64,000 nucleotides of DNA from Limosilactobacillus mucosae DSM 13345 (GTDB lineage: Bacteria > Bacillota > Bacilli > Lactobacillales > Lactobacillaceae). Shown in pieces: positions 34,687 through 43,575 of this stretch. Location of the stretch: positions 16,069 to 80,068 of the forward strand of contig NZ_AZEQ01000008.1 of NCBI RefSeq assembly GCF_001436025.1. The letters run 5' to 3'. How positions within the stretch are numbered: the first letter of the stretch is position 1; each line of letters begins with the position of its first letter. Under the pieces are notes generated by a model. That model had not been told where the DNA came from. It saw nothing but the letters and a program-made list of their open reading frames with translations, and did no database searches. The position numbers and the translations under genes were made by a program.

Positions 34687-35946
34687 TTGAGTGAATTAAT
34701 TGAAATGAAAAATGGGCAGCTGCAGGTTCCTGACAATCCGCAAATTCCCTACCTGCAGGGTGATGGAATTGGTCCAGAAATTTGGCAGGCCACGCAGCCA
34801 GTGCTGGATGCAGCCGTTAAACGCGCCTATCAAGGACGGCGTAAGATTGACTGGCTGCCGCTTTTAGCTGGCGAACGAGCGCATGAGCTGGTTGATGAAT
34901 GGCTGCCGCAGCAAACCATTATGGAATTAAAACGGCATCTGGTTGCAATTAAAGGCCCCATGACGACGCCGGTTGGTACTGGTCATCGCTCAATCAACGT
35001 TGCCCTGCGACAAACACTTGATCTGTATGCCTGTTGGCGGCCAATTCGCTATTTTGCAGGGGTGCCGTCGCCAGTTAGGCATCCGGAGCGCGTTTGCATC
35101 GATCTGTTTAGAGAAAATACGGAAGACATCTACGCTGGGATTGAGGCATCAGCTGATTCCAAGGCCGCTCAGTCTCTAAAAAAGTGGCTGCAAGAAACCG
35201 ATCAGCTGCAGCGCGTACGTTTTCCCGATACGGCCGCGTTTGGCATCAAGCCGATCTCAAAAGAAGGCTCACAGCGGCTGATTTAATCAGCAGTTGACTA
35301 CGCGCTGAAAAATCATCGTCATTATCTAACCTTGGTGCATAAAGGCAATATTATGAAAGAAACAGAGGGTGGCTTTAAAAAATGGGGATATCAGCTGATT
35401 GAGCAAAAATATGCCAACCGAGTCTTGCCGATGCCGCGACTTGAGAAAATAAAAAAAGAGCAGGGAGAAGCGGTGGCGCAACAGGTCCTCCAACAAGCCC
35501 AGGCACAAGGAATGCTGATCGTCAATGACATCATCTGCGACAATTTCTTTCAGCAGGCATTGTTATTTCCAGAGCACTTTGATGTTGTTGCCACGATGAA
35601 CCTCAACGGCGACTATCTATCTGATGCATTGGCGGCGCAAGTGGGCGGCTTGGGAATTGCGCCGGGCAGCAACATTAACTTCCAGACTGGCTGCGCGATT
35701 TTTGAGGCTACACATGGTACGGCACCGCAGCTAGCCGGAAAAAACTGCGCCAATCCAACGTCGCTGATCTTATCAGGTGCCATGATGATGGAGTATCTGG
35801 GATGGGGGAAAGCAGCCGAAATGATCAGAAAAGCGGTCGCGCAGGCTATTGCCATGCAGAAGGCCACATCGGATCTAGTACCGGCACCTGCAGCGCTTTC
35901 CACCAGTCAGTATGGTCAGCTTTTGGTTGAACTCATCAATTCTTAA
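34687..35946 (+). pseudogene. icd: NADP-isocitrate dehydrogenase with an in-frame ochre codon
   Basis: The frame starts at TTG 34687 after AAAGGAG and would encode about 419 aa, the usual Icd size, but TAA at 35284-35286 interrupts it in frame; the same frame continues to 35946. Both halves carry family motifs: QGDGIGPEIW, TTPVGTGHRSINVALRQTLDLYACWRPIRYF (substrate Ser/Arg residues, given here in shortened form RSINVALRQ), HKGNIMKETEG (catalytic Lys), DIICDNF, and HGTAPQLAGKNCANP. A CAA to TAA change explains the stop. Lactobacilli lack a full TCA cycle, so loss is plausible. The 3' half has no strong independent start. Confidence 0.88.
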
Positions 35947-36150
35947 TCAAAAGCCTAGTTGGCAAAAGTTGCTTTTGATGAAAGGGACGGTCAGCAAGAC
36001 ACCGAACAGTAAATCGAAAGCCGAACATTTAGATTTGATTAAGGTTGATTATTCTTGCTAAAATCAAATGTTTTTAAAAATTTAAAAAATAACGTAATAA
36101 TTTTACTGATTTTAAATTTGAAAATAAATTCGCAAATTTAAAAAATAAGG

Positions 36151-36179
36151 TTGACATTATCTTGAACAGGGACTATTAT
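36151..36179 (+). promoter_or_regulatory. Strong promoter without a following gene
   Basis: TTGACA (36151-36156), 17-nt spacer, TATTAT (36174-36179), in AT-rich DNA. No ORF starts downstream before a terminator at 36336, so it probably drives a non-coding RNA. Confidence 0.6.
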
Positions 36180-36185
36180 AATAAT

Positions 36186-36366
36186 CGTAAATTAAAAGTT
36201 GATAAGAAACAAAGCATTCTTAACGGAAAAGATTCGCTTAGAACTGCAATCCTGTAAGCATTAAGAGTCCATCTTATCAGATTTTAATTCTTCATTAAAA
36301 CTGCGCATAATCTTTAAGATCGCGTACGAAAAAACGCCAGTGGCTTTTCAGTCACTGGCATTTTTG
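36186..36366 (+). ncRNA. Putative structured small RNA, about 180 nt
   Basis: Between the promoter at 36151 and a terminator at 36336-36366 lies non-coding sequence with nested inverted repeats: TGATAAG (36200-36206) / CTTATCA (36273-36279); inside it TCTTAA near 36219 / TTAAGA near 36261; inside that GATT near 36231 / AATC near 36248. Three nested helices suggest a folded domain of about 80 nt followed by a single-stranded tail and terminator. No known RNA family was recognised. It lies in the 534-bp gap between the icd remnant and ldhD. Confidence 0.5.
36336..36366 (+). terminator. Terminator of the putative small RNA
   Basis: GCCAGTG / CACTGGC with a 10-nt loop, followed by ATTTTTG. Confidence 0.8.
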
Positions 36367-36421
36367 TTTTCATAATGATTAAATCACTGCCTAGTTCTTA
36401 CGTAGCCGTCCGACGATTTAC

Positions 36422-36467
36422 AATAATAAAACGCTGCCTGCCAGACGTCTCTGACAAGCAGCGTTTT
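36422..36467 (-). terminator. Terminator of ldhD
   Basis: AAAACGCTG / CAGCGTTTT on the minus strand, followed by ATTATTG, 14 nt after the ldhD stop. Confidence 0.75.
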
Positions 36468-36480
36468 GAATTAACGACCT

Positions 36481-37479
36481 TTAGTAGCGAATCTCGTTGC
36501 GGGAGCGGCCGCCATTGGCAATTGTAATGGCATCATTGGAGGCAATCTGCACCATATTGCGAGCCGCGGTCTGAGTAAAGAAAGCGACGTGAGGAGTAAT
36601 GACCACGTTTGGCATGGCTGCCAGCTCTTTGTAGTCGGCAGGAACGTCTTTTTCGGCCACGTTGGTTTGACCAAAGAAAGTCGTTTCGTCAGCCAGCGTA
36701 TCCAGACCGGCACCGGCAATCTCGCCATCTTTTAGAGCCTTGATCAAAGCAGATGTGTCGATTAAAGCACCCCGCGCCATGTTGATCAGGTAGGCAGTCT
36801 TTTTCATCTTCTTTAGTTCTTTTTCGCCAATCATACCCCGCGTGCTTGGCAATAGTGGCGTATGCAGGGAGATAATGTCGGCTTCCTTGAAGATGGTTTC
36901 CCGATCAACGTATTCGGCAAATGGTTCCAGGGCAGGGTCATAGGCGATGTCATTGACCAGAACGCGGGCTCCTAAGGCTTTGTAGATCTGCGCCGTAGCC
37001 GTACCGATGTGGCCGGCACCAATCAAGCCGACCGTGCAGTTGTAGATTTCATTGCTGATGAGCGTTTCGTTCCAGCTGAAATCGTGGTTTTGATTCATGC
37101 GGGCATCAAAAATCCCAATGCGGCGCAGCAGATACATTGCCTGGGCGACTCCCATCTCGGCAATTGCACGTGGCGAATAGCTGGCAACGTTGGTAACGGT
37201 CAGATGGTTGGCCTTGGCGGCATCCAGATCCACCATGTCGACGCCGACCATGCGGCAGCTGATCTGCTTGATGCCGAAGCTGGCCAGTTTTTCGTAAACC
37301 GCGGTACTGCCCATTGAAGCAGTCTGCAGAACCGTGATGGCGTCGAAGCCTTTTGCCAGATCAACCGTTTCGTCATTGAGCGGCTCATCAACCATCTTGA
37401 GTTCGGTTTGCGTCTGTTGGGCCCATTTTTCAGCGTAGGGCTTTTCATATGGGTGCGTACCATACATTAGCACTTTCAT
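36481..37479 (-). CDS. ldhD: D-lactate dehydrogenase (D-2-hydroxyacid dehydrogenase family)
   Basis: 332 aa. It reduces pyruvate to D-lactate with NADH. The NAD-binding motif is VGLIGAGHIGTATAQIYKALGA (GxGxxG within), followed by INMARGALIDT with the substrate Arg, GLDTLADET with the Glu, and ITPHVAFFT with the catalytic His. FGIKQISCRMVGVDMVDLD and the overall length match lactobacillar D-LDH. GAGGG precedes the start on the minus strand. Single gene; the divergent region up to 37893 also carries the promoter of the next gene. Confidence 0.92.
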   Translation of the reverse strand: MKVLMYGTHPYEKPYAEKWAQQTQTELKMVDEPLNDETVDLAKGFDAITVLQTASMGSTAVYEKLASFGIKQISCRMVGVDMVDLDAAKANHLTVTNVASYSPRAIAEMGVAQAMYLLRRIGIFDARMNQNHDFSWNETLISNEIYNCTVGLIGAGHIGTATAQIYKALGARVLVNDIAYDPALEPFAEYVDRETIFKEADIISLHTPLLPSTRGMIGEKELKKMKKTAYLINMARGALIDTSALIKALKDGEIAGAGLDTLADETTFFGQTNVAEKDVPADYKELAAMPNVVITPHVAFFTQTAARNMVQIASNDAITIANGGRSRNEIRY

Positions 37480-37893
37480 TTTAACGATTCCCTCCTGAAT
37501 TTATCTATAAAACGACTAATATTATCATATCACGAGTTGCATCGAATAAATAAAACGAATTGAAAAATGTGATGAAAACATTTGCAAATGGGATTTTACT
37601 TAATAATCTTTAATGTTAAAGTCGTGTGCCGAATTGATAAACGATTTGTCAAAGAAAAAAACAAAGCAGATTAAGTCCGAGCGATCGGCTGGAACATATT
37701 GCGGATTAACAGCTTGAGTCGGCTAAAGCACCCTGCTTAATTTTATTAATCGTTGATCAAGGGCTGATGCTCAATAATTATTGTTTGTTTAATTTTACAA
37801 ATATTAGTTTTAAATGATTGACATTTTAAGGCGACTAAATTAATATAATGGCAATTCAATTAGAAAAATATTAGAGGAATGGAGGCATTCATT

Positions 37894-38340
37894 ATGGATT
37901 TAGTCGTTGTAAATTTCATGGAAGATAACCAAGCAGGTGTCAGCCGACTGATTAGCGAGTTTCTGCATCGTCCCGTTACGGATCTGAACCAGGAAATCGT
38001 CAATCTAAGCGGGCAGACGATGGACGAACTAACGATGAGCCGTGGTGAAGAAAACCTCCGTCAAATCGAACATGACGTTTTCGGTGCCAAGCTGGCGGAA
38101 CGAAATGTCGTTTTAACCGCGCCAAGCCATGTTCTCACTCGCTATGAAAACCTGAAGATGCTGCAGGAAACTGGAGCATTCGTTGTCGTATTGAAAGATC
38201 AAAAAGCCGCGGACAAAGCGTTTGAGGCGATGCTGGAAGAAAGCTTTGGACATGATCGCGTGATTGACGCGGCTGAGCTTTCAACTAAAGAAGCCGCCCG
38301 ACGCGTTGCTGCTTGTTGGGGTACTCAAAAGGCTGCCTAG
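37894..38340 (+). CDS. Shikimate-kinase-like protein lacking the P-loop
   Basis: 148 aa, start ATG 37894, 8 nt after GGAGG (37881-37885). The whole length aligns by eye with shikimate kinase: N-terminal beta strand VVVNFMEDNQAG where AroK has GFMGAGKST, then a helix, PVTDLNQEIV in place of the DxDxxIE substrate motif, RGEENLRQIEHDV matching the GExxFRxxE region with its substrate Arg, and a segment TAPSHV where AroK has the GGG loop. The Walker A Lys and Gly residues and the GGG loop are missing, so kinase activity is unlikely. A promoter TTGACA stands at 37818. It is a single gene with a terminator. A regulatory or binding role is possible; no other aro genes are near. Confidence 0.75.
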   Translation: MDLVVVNFMEDNQAGVSRLISEFLHRPVTDLNQEIVNLSGQTMDELTMSRGEENLRQIEHDVFGAKLAERNVVLTAPSHVLTRYENLKMLQETGAFVVVLKDQKAADKAFEAMLEESFGHDRVIDAAELSTKEAARRVAACWGTQKAA

Positions 38341-38356
38341 CCAGATAATTCGATTT

Positions 38357-38396
38357 CAAAAAAGACTGATCGGCAAAATGCTGGTCAGTCTTTTTG
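38357..38396. terminator. Bidirectional terminator between the AroK-like gene and gshA
   Basis: AAAGACTGATCGGC / GCTGGTCAGTCTTT with a 5-nt AAAAT loop, A-rich left and T-rich right flanks. Confidence 0.85.
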
Positions 38397-38397
38397 G

Positions 38398-39912
38398 TTA
38401 TTGTTGATCATTATTTATTTTTAAAACTTCGGGAAAAAGCGAGAGCAGATACTCGCGCGGCCCGATCTGGTAGTCAAACGTTACGTGGATTGGGAAAATC
38501 TCCTCATGTTCTTTAAGCTGCAGATGCAAATGACGCTGATCAAGCCGCACCTTGATCCCCAGCTCCACGGCTTGGCGAATGAGCGATTGCAGACTGGCAG
38601 AGCATTTGCCTTTCAACGCCGCTAATGGCTCGGTATATTCAGCAATGCGCTTGCGATCTGCCAAAGCGGTTGTGAGCCCAAATTCCAAAAGATCGCCTTG
38701 AGGACTGATGTGATCGAGCAATTGGCCACTCAGCGTCAATTTGGGATTTTCCAAGCGCTGTTCAGCCAGGTCCAGGCTCTTGGCATATTTATCTGGCAAG
38801 TCCAGCTGGGCAGCAGTAGCGCGCAGCTGTTTAATCAGTGGGGCAGCAAGCGGCTTGACCCAGGCAAAGACTTCGGCCGGGTGCTGCAGGGCAATCTGCT
38901 CATTGCGTTGGACAGCCAGTTTTAGCTGTTCCGCTGGTTTTTCAGGAAGCGGTTGCAGCAGAGCATTGATCAAGAATAATTCCAAGAAGTTTAATGCGGC
39001 TGGGCTGACCCGTGCCGGCGCAAATGGATCCAGGTCGAACGAACGAAATTCCAGCCGTTCGGTACCGTTTTTCTGCAGGTCGGCCAGACTGTCGCCACGA
39101 CCTTTTAAGCGAACGGGACCATAAAATTCGTGCATCGAGAAGAACTGATGCTGATCAATCCGTTCCTTGAGCTGAGCAAGCTGTTCTTCAAATGAGTCAT
39201 AGGTAATCTCCTCGCCTTTTTGGTTGGCATAGCCATATGAGCTGCTGCGAAGACTGCGAACCGGAAAACGCAGATCACGCGGTAGATTGCTTGGCAGATT
39301 GCCGGCAATTGGACTGGCCCCAAAAAAGTAGGTAAACAGCCAGCGCCACAATACAAAACTCTGGGCCAGCTTGAAGTTTAAAGCATTCTTAAAGTCGGCC
39401 AGCGTGGCGAAGTCCTCATTAAAACCGAAGTCCCACAGTGATTGCACCAGGGTTTGATTGATGCTGTAGTTGACATGGACGCCGGTAAAGATCTCCCGAG
39501 CCGTGCCATATTTTTGCTGCAGATAGTCGTGATATTCGGCCATCCAAAAGCGAGTGTTGAATGAACCGGCAAAGTCTAAATCATCTTTTGAAAAAGCAGG
39601 CGCGATGCTTAGCGGCCAGATGATCTCGTCAGCCTGCAGATGATCGGTCACCAGCTGTTGGAGCATTTCAAGATTGGCCAGATTGGCATCGGTACCCAGC
39701 GTTGGCGTACCGGAAATCTCCAGCATGTTGTCGGCAAAATCGGTTTTTAGATACGGATTATGCCGGCGTGACAAAAATTCGGCTGGGTATGGGTAGCGGC
39801 TGATGCGACCGTCCTTTAGCAAGCGGTGTTCCTCAAGCTCTAGTCCCATGTAGTTTTTTGTCAATAGGCTGCTTAGCTCATTTTCGGCGATGATTTGACT
39901 TAACTTGCTCAT
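38398..39912 (-). CDS. gshA: Glutamate-cysteine ligase (gamma-glutamylcysteine synthetase)
   Basis: 504 aa, GshA family. It ligates glutamate and cysteine to gamma-glutamylcysteine with ATP. Family motifs: GLELEEHRL (N-terminal Glu-rich metal site; variant of G-E-HR), DNMLEISG (E-x-T-type motif replaced by LEIS), LSIAPAF, FTGVHVNYS and LRSSSYGY, then RLEFRSFDLDPF. The C-terminal ATP-grasp GshB domain found in bifunctional GshF is absent, so no glutathione would be made by this protein alone. Minus strand, upstream GGGGGAAGC is the RBS. Cystine uptake (58 kb) and oxoprolinase (6.5 kb) genes in the window are metabolically linked. Confidence 0.88.
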   Translation of the reverse strand: MSKLSQIIAENELSSLLTKNYMGLELEEHRLLKDGRISRYPYPAEFLSRRHNPYLKTDFADNMLEISGTPTLGTDANLANLEMLQQLVTDHLQADEIIWPLSIAPAFSKDDLDFAGSFNTRFWMAEYHDYLQQKYGTAREIFTGVHVNYSINQTLVQSLWDFGFNEDFATLADFKNALNFKLAQSFVLWRWLFTYFFGASPIAGNLPSNLPRDLRFPVRSLRSSSYGYANQKGEEITYDSFEEQLAQLKERIDQHQFFSMHEFYGPVRLKGRGDSLADLQKNGTERLEFRSFDLDPFAPARVSPAALNFLELFLINALLQPLPEKPAEQLKLAVQRNEQIALQHPAEVFAWVKPLAAPLIKQLRATAAQLDLPDKYAKSLDLAEQRLENPKLTLSGQLLDHISPQGDLLEFGLTTALADRKRIAEYTEPLAALKGKCSASLQSLIRQAVELGIKVRLDQRHLHLQLKEHEEIFPIHVTFDYQIGPREYLLSLFPEVLKINNDQQ

Positions 39913-40035
39913 AATGCTTCCCCCATATCGATAAATGGATGTTCGGAGATATTATAACGAAAAAACCAATTTTGTCTAATTATTTACTCATTTTATTTTA
40001 AAGAAGCTGGTCAGCTGCCGTTATGACCAAAAAAA

Positions 40036-41022
40036 CTAAGCCGTCTTGCCATTCCAGATAGTGACGGGCAGAACGACGGATTTAACATTTTGGCCGTTGA
40101 TGCGTGCCTGCAGCAGCTGCACTGCCAGATCAGCCATTTCATCAATGGGCTGCTGAATCGTAGTCAGTCCCGGCAAAAGCAGGCGGGTAACGTTGCTTCC
40201 GTCATAGCCGACAATCTTGAGGTCTTCTGGGATTCGCTTGCCATATTCGCTGGCCAGATTGATGATCGTGCTGGCATCCGTATCGTTAGCGGCAAAAATA
40301 CCATCGACTTCGGGGTGTTCTTCAAAGATGCGGCGGAAAACCCGCTCTTTATCAATGGTACTGATGTTAAAGTCCAAATGGTAGGTAATGGCCGGCAGAT
40401 TGTTTTTGGTCATCAGATGCTCATAGGCCTCGCGCCGTTTTTGCGTTGGCGTGTCTAATCCAAGCGGGCCATTGGTGTGGATGATGTGGCGACAACCGTC
40501 ATCCAACAAGCGCTGGGTTGCCAGCAGACCACCCTGGTAGTTGTCTGAAGAAACCACCGGAATATTTTTACCAACAACCTGATCAATGGCCACGACTGGC
40601 AGATTGGCATGCTGATAGCCGATCAGACCACGATTTTGAGTTCCAACGATCAAACCATCGACTTGGTGCGTTAACAGCTGCTGGAGATAGTTTTCTTCTT
40701 TGGCAGGATCGTTTTGACTGTTGCCGATCAAAACCTTATAGCCATTGCGATAAAGCTGACGTTCCATCTCGGCTTCCAGCTGACTGAAAAACGGATTATC
40801 AACGGTAGGAAAGATCATGCCGACCAGATCCGTCCGCTGCTTATACAGCTGCCGAGCGATGATGTTGGGGCGATAATCAAGTTCCTGCATTGCTTTTTGG
40901 ACCTTGGCAATGGTTTTTTCGCTTAGGTAGCCGCGATGGTTCAAGACGCGCGAGACAGTGGTCTTGGAAACGCCGGCCGCGGCAGCTACGTCTTCTAATT
41001 TAGGCCGATGATTGGCTTCCAT
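40036..41022 (-). CDS. LacI-family regulator divergent from fructokinase
   Basis: About 328 aa. Helix-turn-helix and hinge: KLEDVAAAAGVSKTTVSRVLN and RPNIIARQLY; the effector domain has LVGMIFPTVDNPFFSQL, VDGLIVGTQNR, IFAANDTDAST, and IVGYDGSN, as in sucrose/ribose-type repressors. The start is the second ATG (41022), about 10 nt from GGAGG; the first ATG at 41031 is only 1-2 nt from it. The spacer to scrK carries LacI/cre-like sites, so it probably controls scrK and itself. Confidence 0.87.
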   Translation of the reverse strand: MEANHRPKLEDVAAAAGVSKTTVSRVLNHRGYLSEKTIAKVQKAMQELDYRPNIIARQLYKQRTDLVGMIFPTVDNPFFSQLEAEMERQLYRNGYKVLIGNSQNDPAKEENYLQQLLTHQVDGLIVGTQNRGLIGYQHANLPVVAIDQVVGKNIPVVSSDNYQGGLLATQRLLDDGCRHIIHTNGPLGLDTPTQKRREAYEHLMTKNNLPAITYHLDFNISTIDKERVFRRIFEEHPEVDGIFAANDTDASTIINLASEYGKRIPEDLKIVGYDGSNVTRLLLPGLTTIQQPIDEMADLAVQLLQARINGQNVKSVVLPVTIWNGKTA

Positions 41023-41143
41023 ATTAGGCATTCCTCCATTATTCGTAAAATTGCTTAATCTTCATGTTACACGTTTTCATGAATAAAAGCCATTCGGGAG
41101 CGGATATTTGCTGTCGACCGATGAAATAATTACTGACAACCGG

Positions 41144-41202
41144 TTGACAGTCCTACTGGTAAGCGTTAACATTATAGCTGTAGAGAAATGAAAGCGTTTT
41201 AA
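41144..41202 (+). promoter_or_regulatory. scrK promoter with two cre/LacI-like operators
   Basis: TTGACA (41144-41149), 17-nt spacer, TAACAT (41167-41172). GGTAAGCGTTAACA (41158-41171) overlaps the -10 and differs from the cre consensus only at the first base; TGAAAGCGTTTTAA (41189-41202) lies just after and also has one mismatch. Both could bind CcpA or the adjacent LacI-family protein. Confidence 0.55.
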
Positions 41203-41237
41203 AATGACGCTCAAATAAGGATTCAGAGGTGACATTT

Positions 41238-42113
41238 ATGTTGTTAGGAAGCATTGAGGCCGGTGGGACAAAGTTTGTATGTGCAGTAGGGAACGAAGAC
41301 TATCGCATCATGGACAGTACCAAGTTTCCAACGACGACACCCGCGGAAACCTTGCAAAAATGCATTGACTACTTTAAGCAATTTAACGATCTGCAGGCGA
41401 TTTCGATTGCTTCGTTTGGCCCAATCGAGATTCGGCGCAACTCGCCAAAGTACGGCTACATTACCAACACGCCCAAACCAGGCTGGGCTGATACTGATTT
41501 TGTCGGGACACTGAAAAAAGCCATTAACGTACCGATTGCCTGGACGACTGACGTTAACGGGTCGGCATATGGCGAATACGTCTTATCAACGCTGTTCAAC
41601 CAGCGGCTGCGCTCTTTAGTCTACTTTACGATTGGAACCGGTGTTGGTGGCGGCGCGGTTGTGGATGGTCATTTTCTTGGCGATCTGGGACACCCGGAAA
41701 TGGGACACATTCGCGTAAAGCGGCATCCAGATGATCTTGATTTTCAAGGCATCTGTCCGTTTCATGGCGACTGTCTGGAAGGTCTGGTCAGCGGGCCGAC
41801 TTTTGAGGCACGGACGGGAAAGAAGGGTCAAGACGTGCCGCTTGATGATCATGTCTGGGATATTATGGCCTATTATGTTGCGCAGGCTGCCCTCGACACG
41901 ACCTTGATGATGCGGCCAGGGAAGATCATTTTTGGCGGCGGCGTAGTCAGTGAGCCGTTTTTGGCAAAAGTGCGGGATGAATTTGCCAAGCTGCTGGACA
42001 ATTATGTTGAAGTCGGGGATCTAAAGGACTACATCACGATGCCGCTGGCGAAGAACAATGGCTCAGCGACGATCGGCAACTTTGCGCTGGCCTTAAAGGC
42101 AATTCTTGAATAA
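41238..42113 (+). CDS. scrK: Fructokinase, ROK family
   Basis: About 291 aa. It phosphorylates fructose to fructose-6-phosphate; heterofermenters also reduce fructose to mannitol. The phosphate motif GSIEAGGTKFVCAVG starts the protein, YFTIGTGVGGGAVVDG is the ROK signature, and the zinc motif is GHPEMGHIRVKRH with CPFHGDC (His-x-Cys-x-His-x-Cys). ATG 41238 is the better start after AGAGGTGA; GTG 41229 lies within that site. The neighbouring LacI gene and operators suggest sugar-inducible expression. Terminator at 42132. Confidence 0.9.
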   Translation: MLLGSIEAGGTKFVCAVGNEDYRIMDSTKFPTTTPAETLQKCIDYFKQFNDLQAISIASFGPIEIRRNSPKYGYITNTPKPGWADTDFVGTLKKAINVPIAWTTDVNGSAYGEYVLSTLFNQRLRSLVYFTIGTGVGGGAVVDGHFLGDLGHPEMGHIRVKRHPDDLDFQGICPFHGDCLEGLVSGPTFEARTGKKGQDVPLDDHVWDIMAYYVAQAALDTTLMMRPGKIIFGGGVVSEPFLAKVRDEFAKLLDNYVEVGDLKDYITMPLAKNNGSATIGNFALALKAILE

Positions 42114-42131
42114 ATAAACAAAATGTTTCGT

Positions 42132-42170
42132 AAAAATACTCCAGTAAATTGAAATGCTGGAGTATTTTTG
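42132..42170 (+). terminator. Terminator of scrK
   Basis: AAAAATACTCCAG / CTGGAGTATTTTT, 13 bp with a 12-nt loop, 18 nt after the stop. Confidence 0.88.
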
Positions 42171-42247
42171 TTTTTTCGCTAATCCAATAATGATATTATT
42201 ACTCATTAGAAAGGTTGAAAAGGTTTAAAGGACGGAGGAAACGTTGA

Positions 42248-43030
42248 ATGAAAAAGATAATTGTTCGTGCTGACGATCTAGGATACTCATGTGCCGTCAA
42301 CTACGGAATCTATGAGGCAACGCATCGTGGCATCGTTAATAACGTCTCGCTGATGGTTAATCTGCCATTCAGCGAGCATGGCTGGGAGCTGTTAAAAAAC
42401 GAACCAGACACTGATGTTGGCCTCCATGTCGTAATCTGTGCGGGGAAACCGTTGAGCGATCCAAAACTGGTATCGAGTCTGGTGCAGGAAGATGGGAGCT
42501 TTAAGCGTTCGCAGGTCTATCACGATGCTTTTGAACAGGGAAAAGATATTGTTGATTACGAAGACGCGGTCAGAGAAGTCGAGGCTCAATACGAATGTTT
42601 CGTGGAAATGACCAAGCGTGAGCCGGACTATCTGGCAGGTCACACGGTACTAAGCCTTAATTTTATTCGAGCGCTGCGTGACGTGGCCAGTGAGCATCAG
42701 ATTCCATATTTAAGCTTTGACGTTGAGCATGAGGTTGAATTTCAAGGCCAGAAACTGACGCCGTTTATGGAAGATTTCAGTTTGGACTATGATCCAGTGG
42801 CAACGCTGGCGCACGTGCTTTCGGCAGCTGATAAGCGTCCACATGTGATCCCTGAACTGATTTTGCACCCTGGTTTTTTGGATCAGTTTATTCTGCAGCA
42901 TTCACATCTGGTTTACCCAAGAACGCTGGATGTTGAAATGGCAACCAGTGGCCAGGCGATAGAAATGATTGAGCGACACGATGTTCAACTGGTTCGGTAT
43001 TCCGAGCTGGTCGACTCAGCCAAAGCATGA
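42248..43030 (+). CDS. ChbG/HpnK (YdjC) family carbohydrate deacetylase
   Basis: 260 aa. The N-terminal RADDLGYS (metal Asp), VGLHVVI (metal His) and AGHTVLS (His) motifs are those of the YdjC-type polysaccharide deacetylase fold, which removes acetyl groups from chito-oligosaccharides or related sugars. HPGFLDQFIL near the C-terminus fits. RBS ACGGAGGAA precedes ATG 42248. No sugar PTS genes are adjacent, so the natural substrate is open. Confidence 0.87.
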   Translation: MKKIIVRADDLGYSCAVNYGIYEATHRGIVNNVSLMVNLPFSEHGWELLKNEPDTDVGLHVVICAGKPLSDPKLVSSLVQEDGSFKRSQVYHDAFEQGKDIVDYEDAVREVEAQYECFVEMTKREPDYLAGHTVLSLNFIRALRDVASEHQIPYLSFDVEHEVEFQGQKLTPFMEDFSLDYDPVATLAHVLSAADKRPHVIPELILHPGFLDQFILQHSHLVYPRTLDVEMATSGQAIEMIERHDVQLVRYSELVDSAKA

Positions 43031-43171
43031 CGCCTAGACTTGGGATAAGCGAAGGCAAAGCGAAAAGTCGTTATGATCGGTAAAGTACGATTCAGTTGGA
43101 AATCACTGCTGAATCTGGCTTAAATGCTTAATAAAACAGCAATCATGCCAGATCCATTTGACTGCATATCA

Positions 43172-43219
43172 ACTGAGCATACGATGAGTTGGGAGATTCA
43201 TCGGCTGCTCAGTTTTTTT
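43172..43219 (+). terminator. Terminator downstream of the ChbG-like gene
   Basis: CTGAGCA / TGCTCAG with inner pairing GATGA / TCATC is followed by seven T, about 140 nt after the stop. The remaining gap up to 43767 shows no convincing gene. Confidence 0.75.
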
Positions 43220-43575
43220 ATGCTTAAATTTTGGTGATGCTGTATTTCAATATTGCAGTATGAATTTACCTTAACTAAAAGCATTATCAAAATCAATCAG
43301 CAATTGCTATTAAATAGAATGCCAATTATTACCGGGCGAAACGACCTGATTTATCAAACTGGGATTTTTCATTGGCAATCGCAATTAGTAATGCTGGTGA
43401 TTGGCGTTAATGGCTTGATCTGTGACATTTAAAGCAGCCGTTTCAGAAAAGTTGATTGGTTCGTCCTATCGCGGGCATGCGAGCGTGTTTTTCTACCAGA
43501 CAATTATGCTTCCGTGGGTATGCGGGTGTGTCAATTGTGAAGCAAATCAAATCTTGGTCAGTTTGGGGGCGGAAA

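Noticed and set aside
35332-35946. Independent gene for the 3' half of icd
   Set aside because: It is in the same frame as the 5' half, continuous over the stop, and has no RBS at its first start codon; it is the distal half of a pseudogene.
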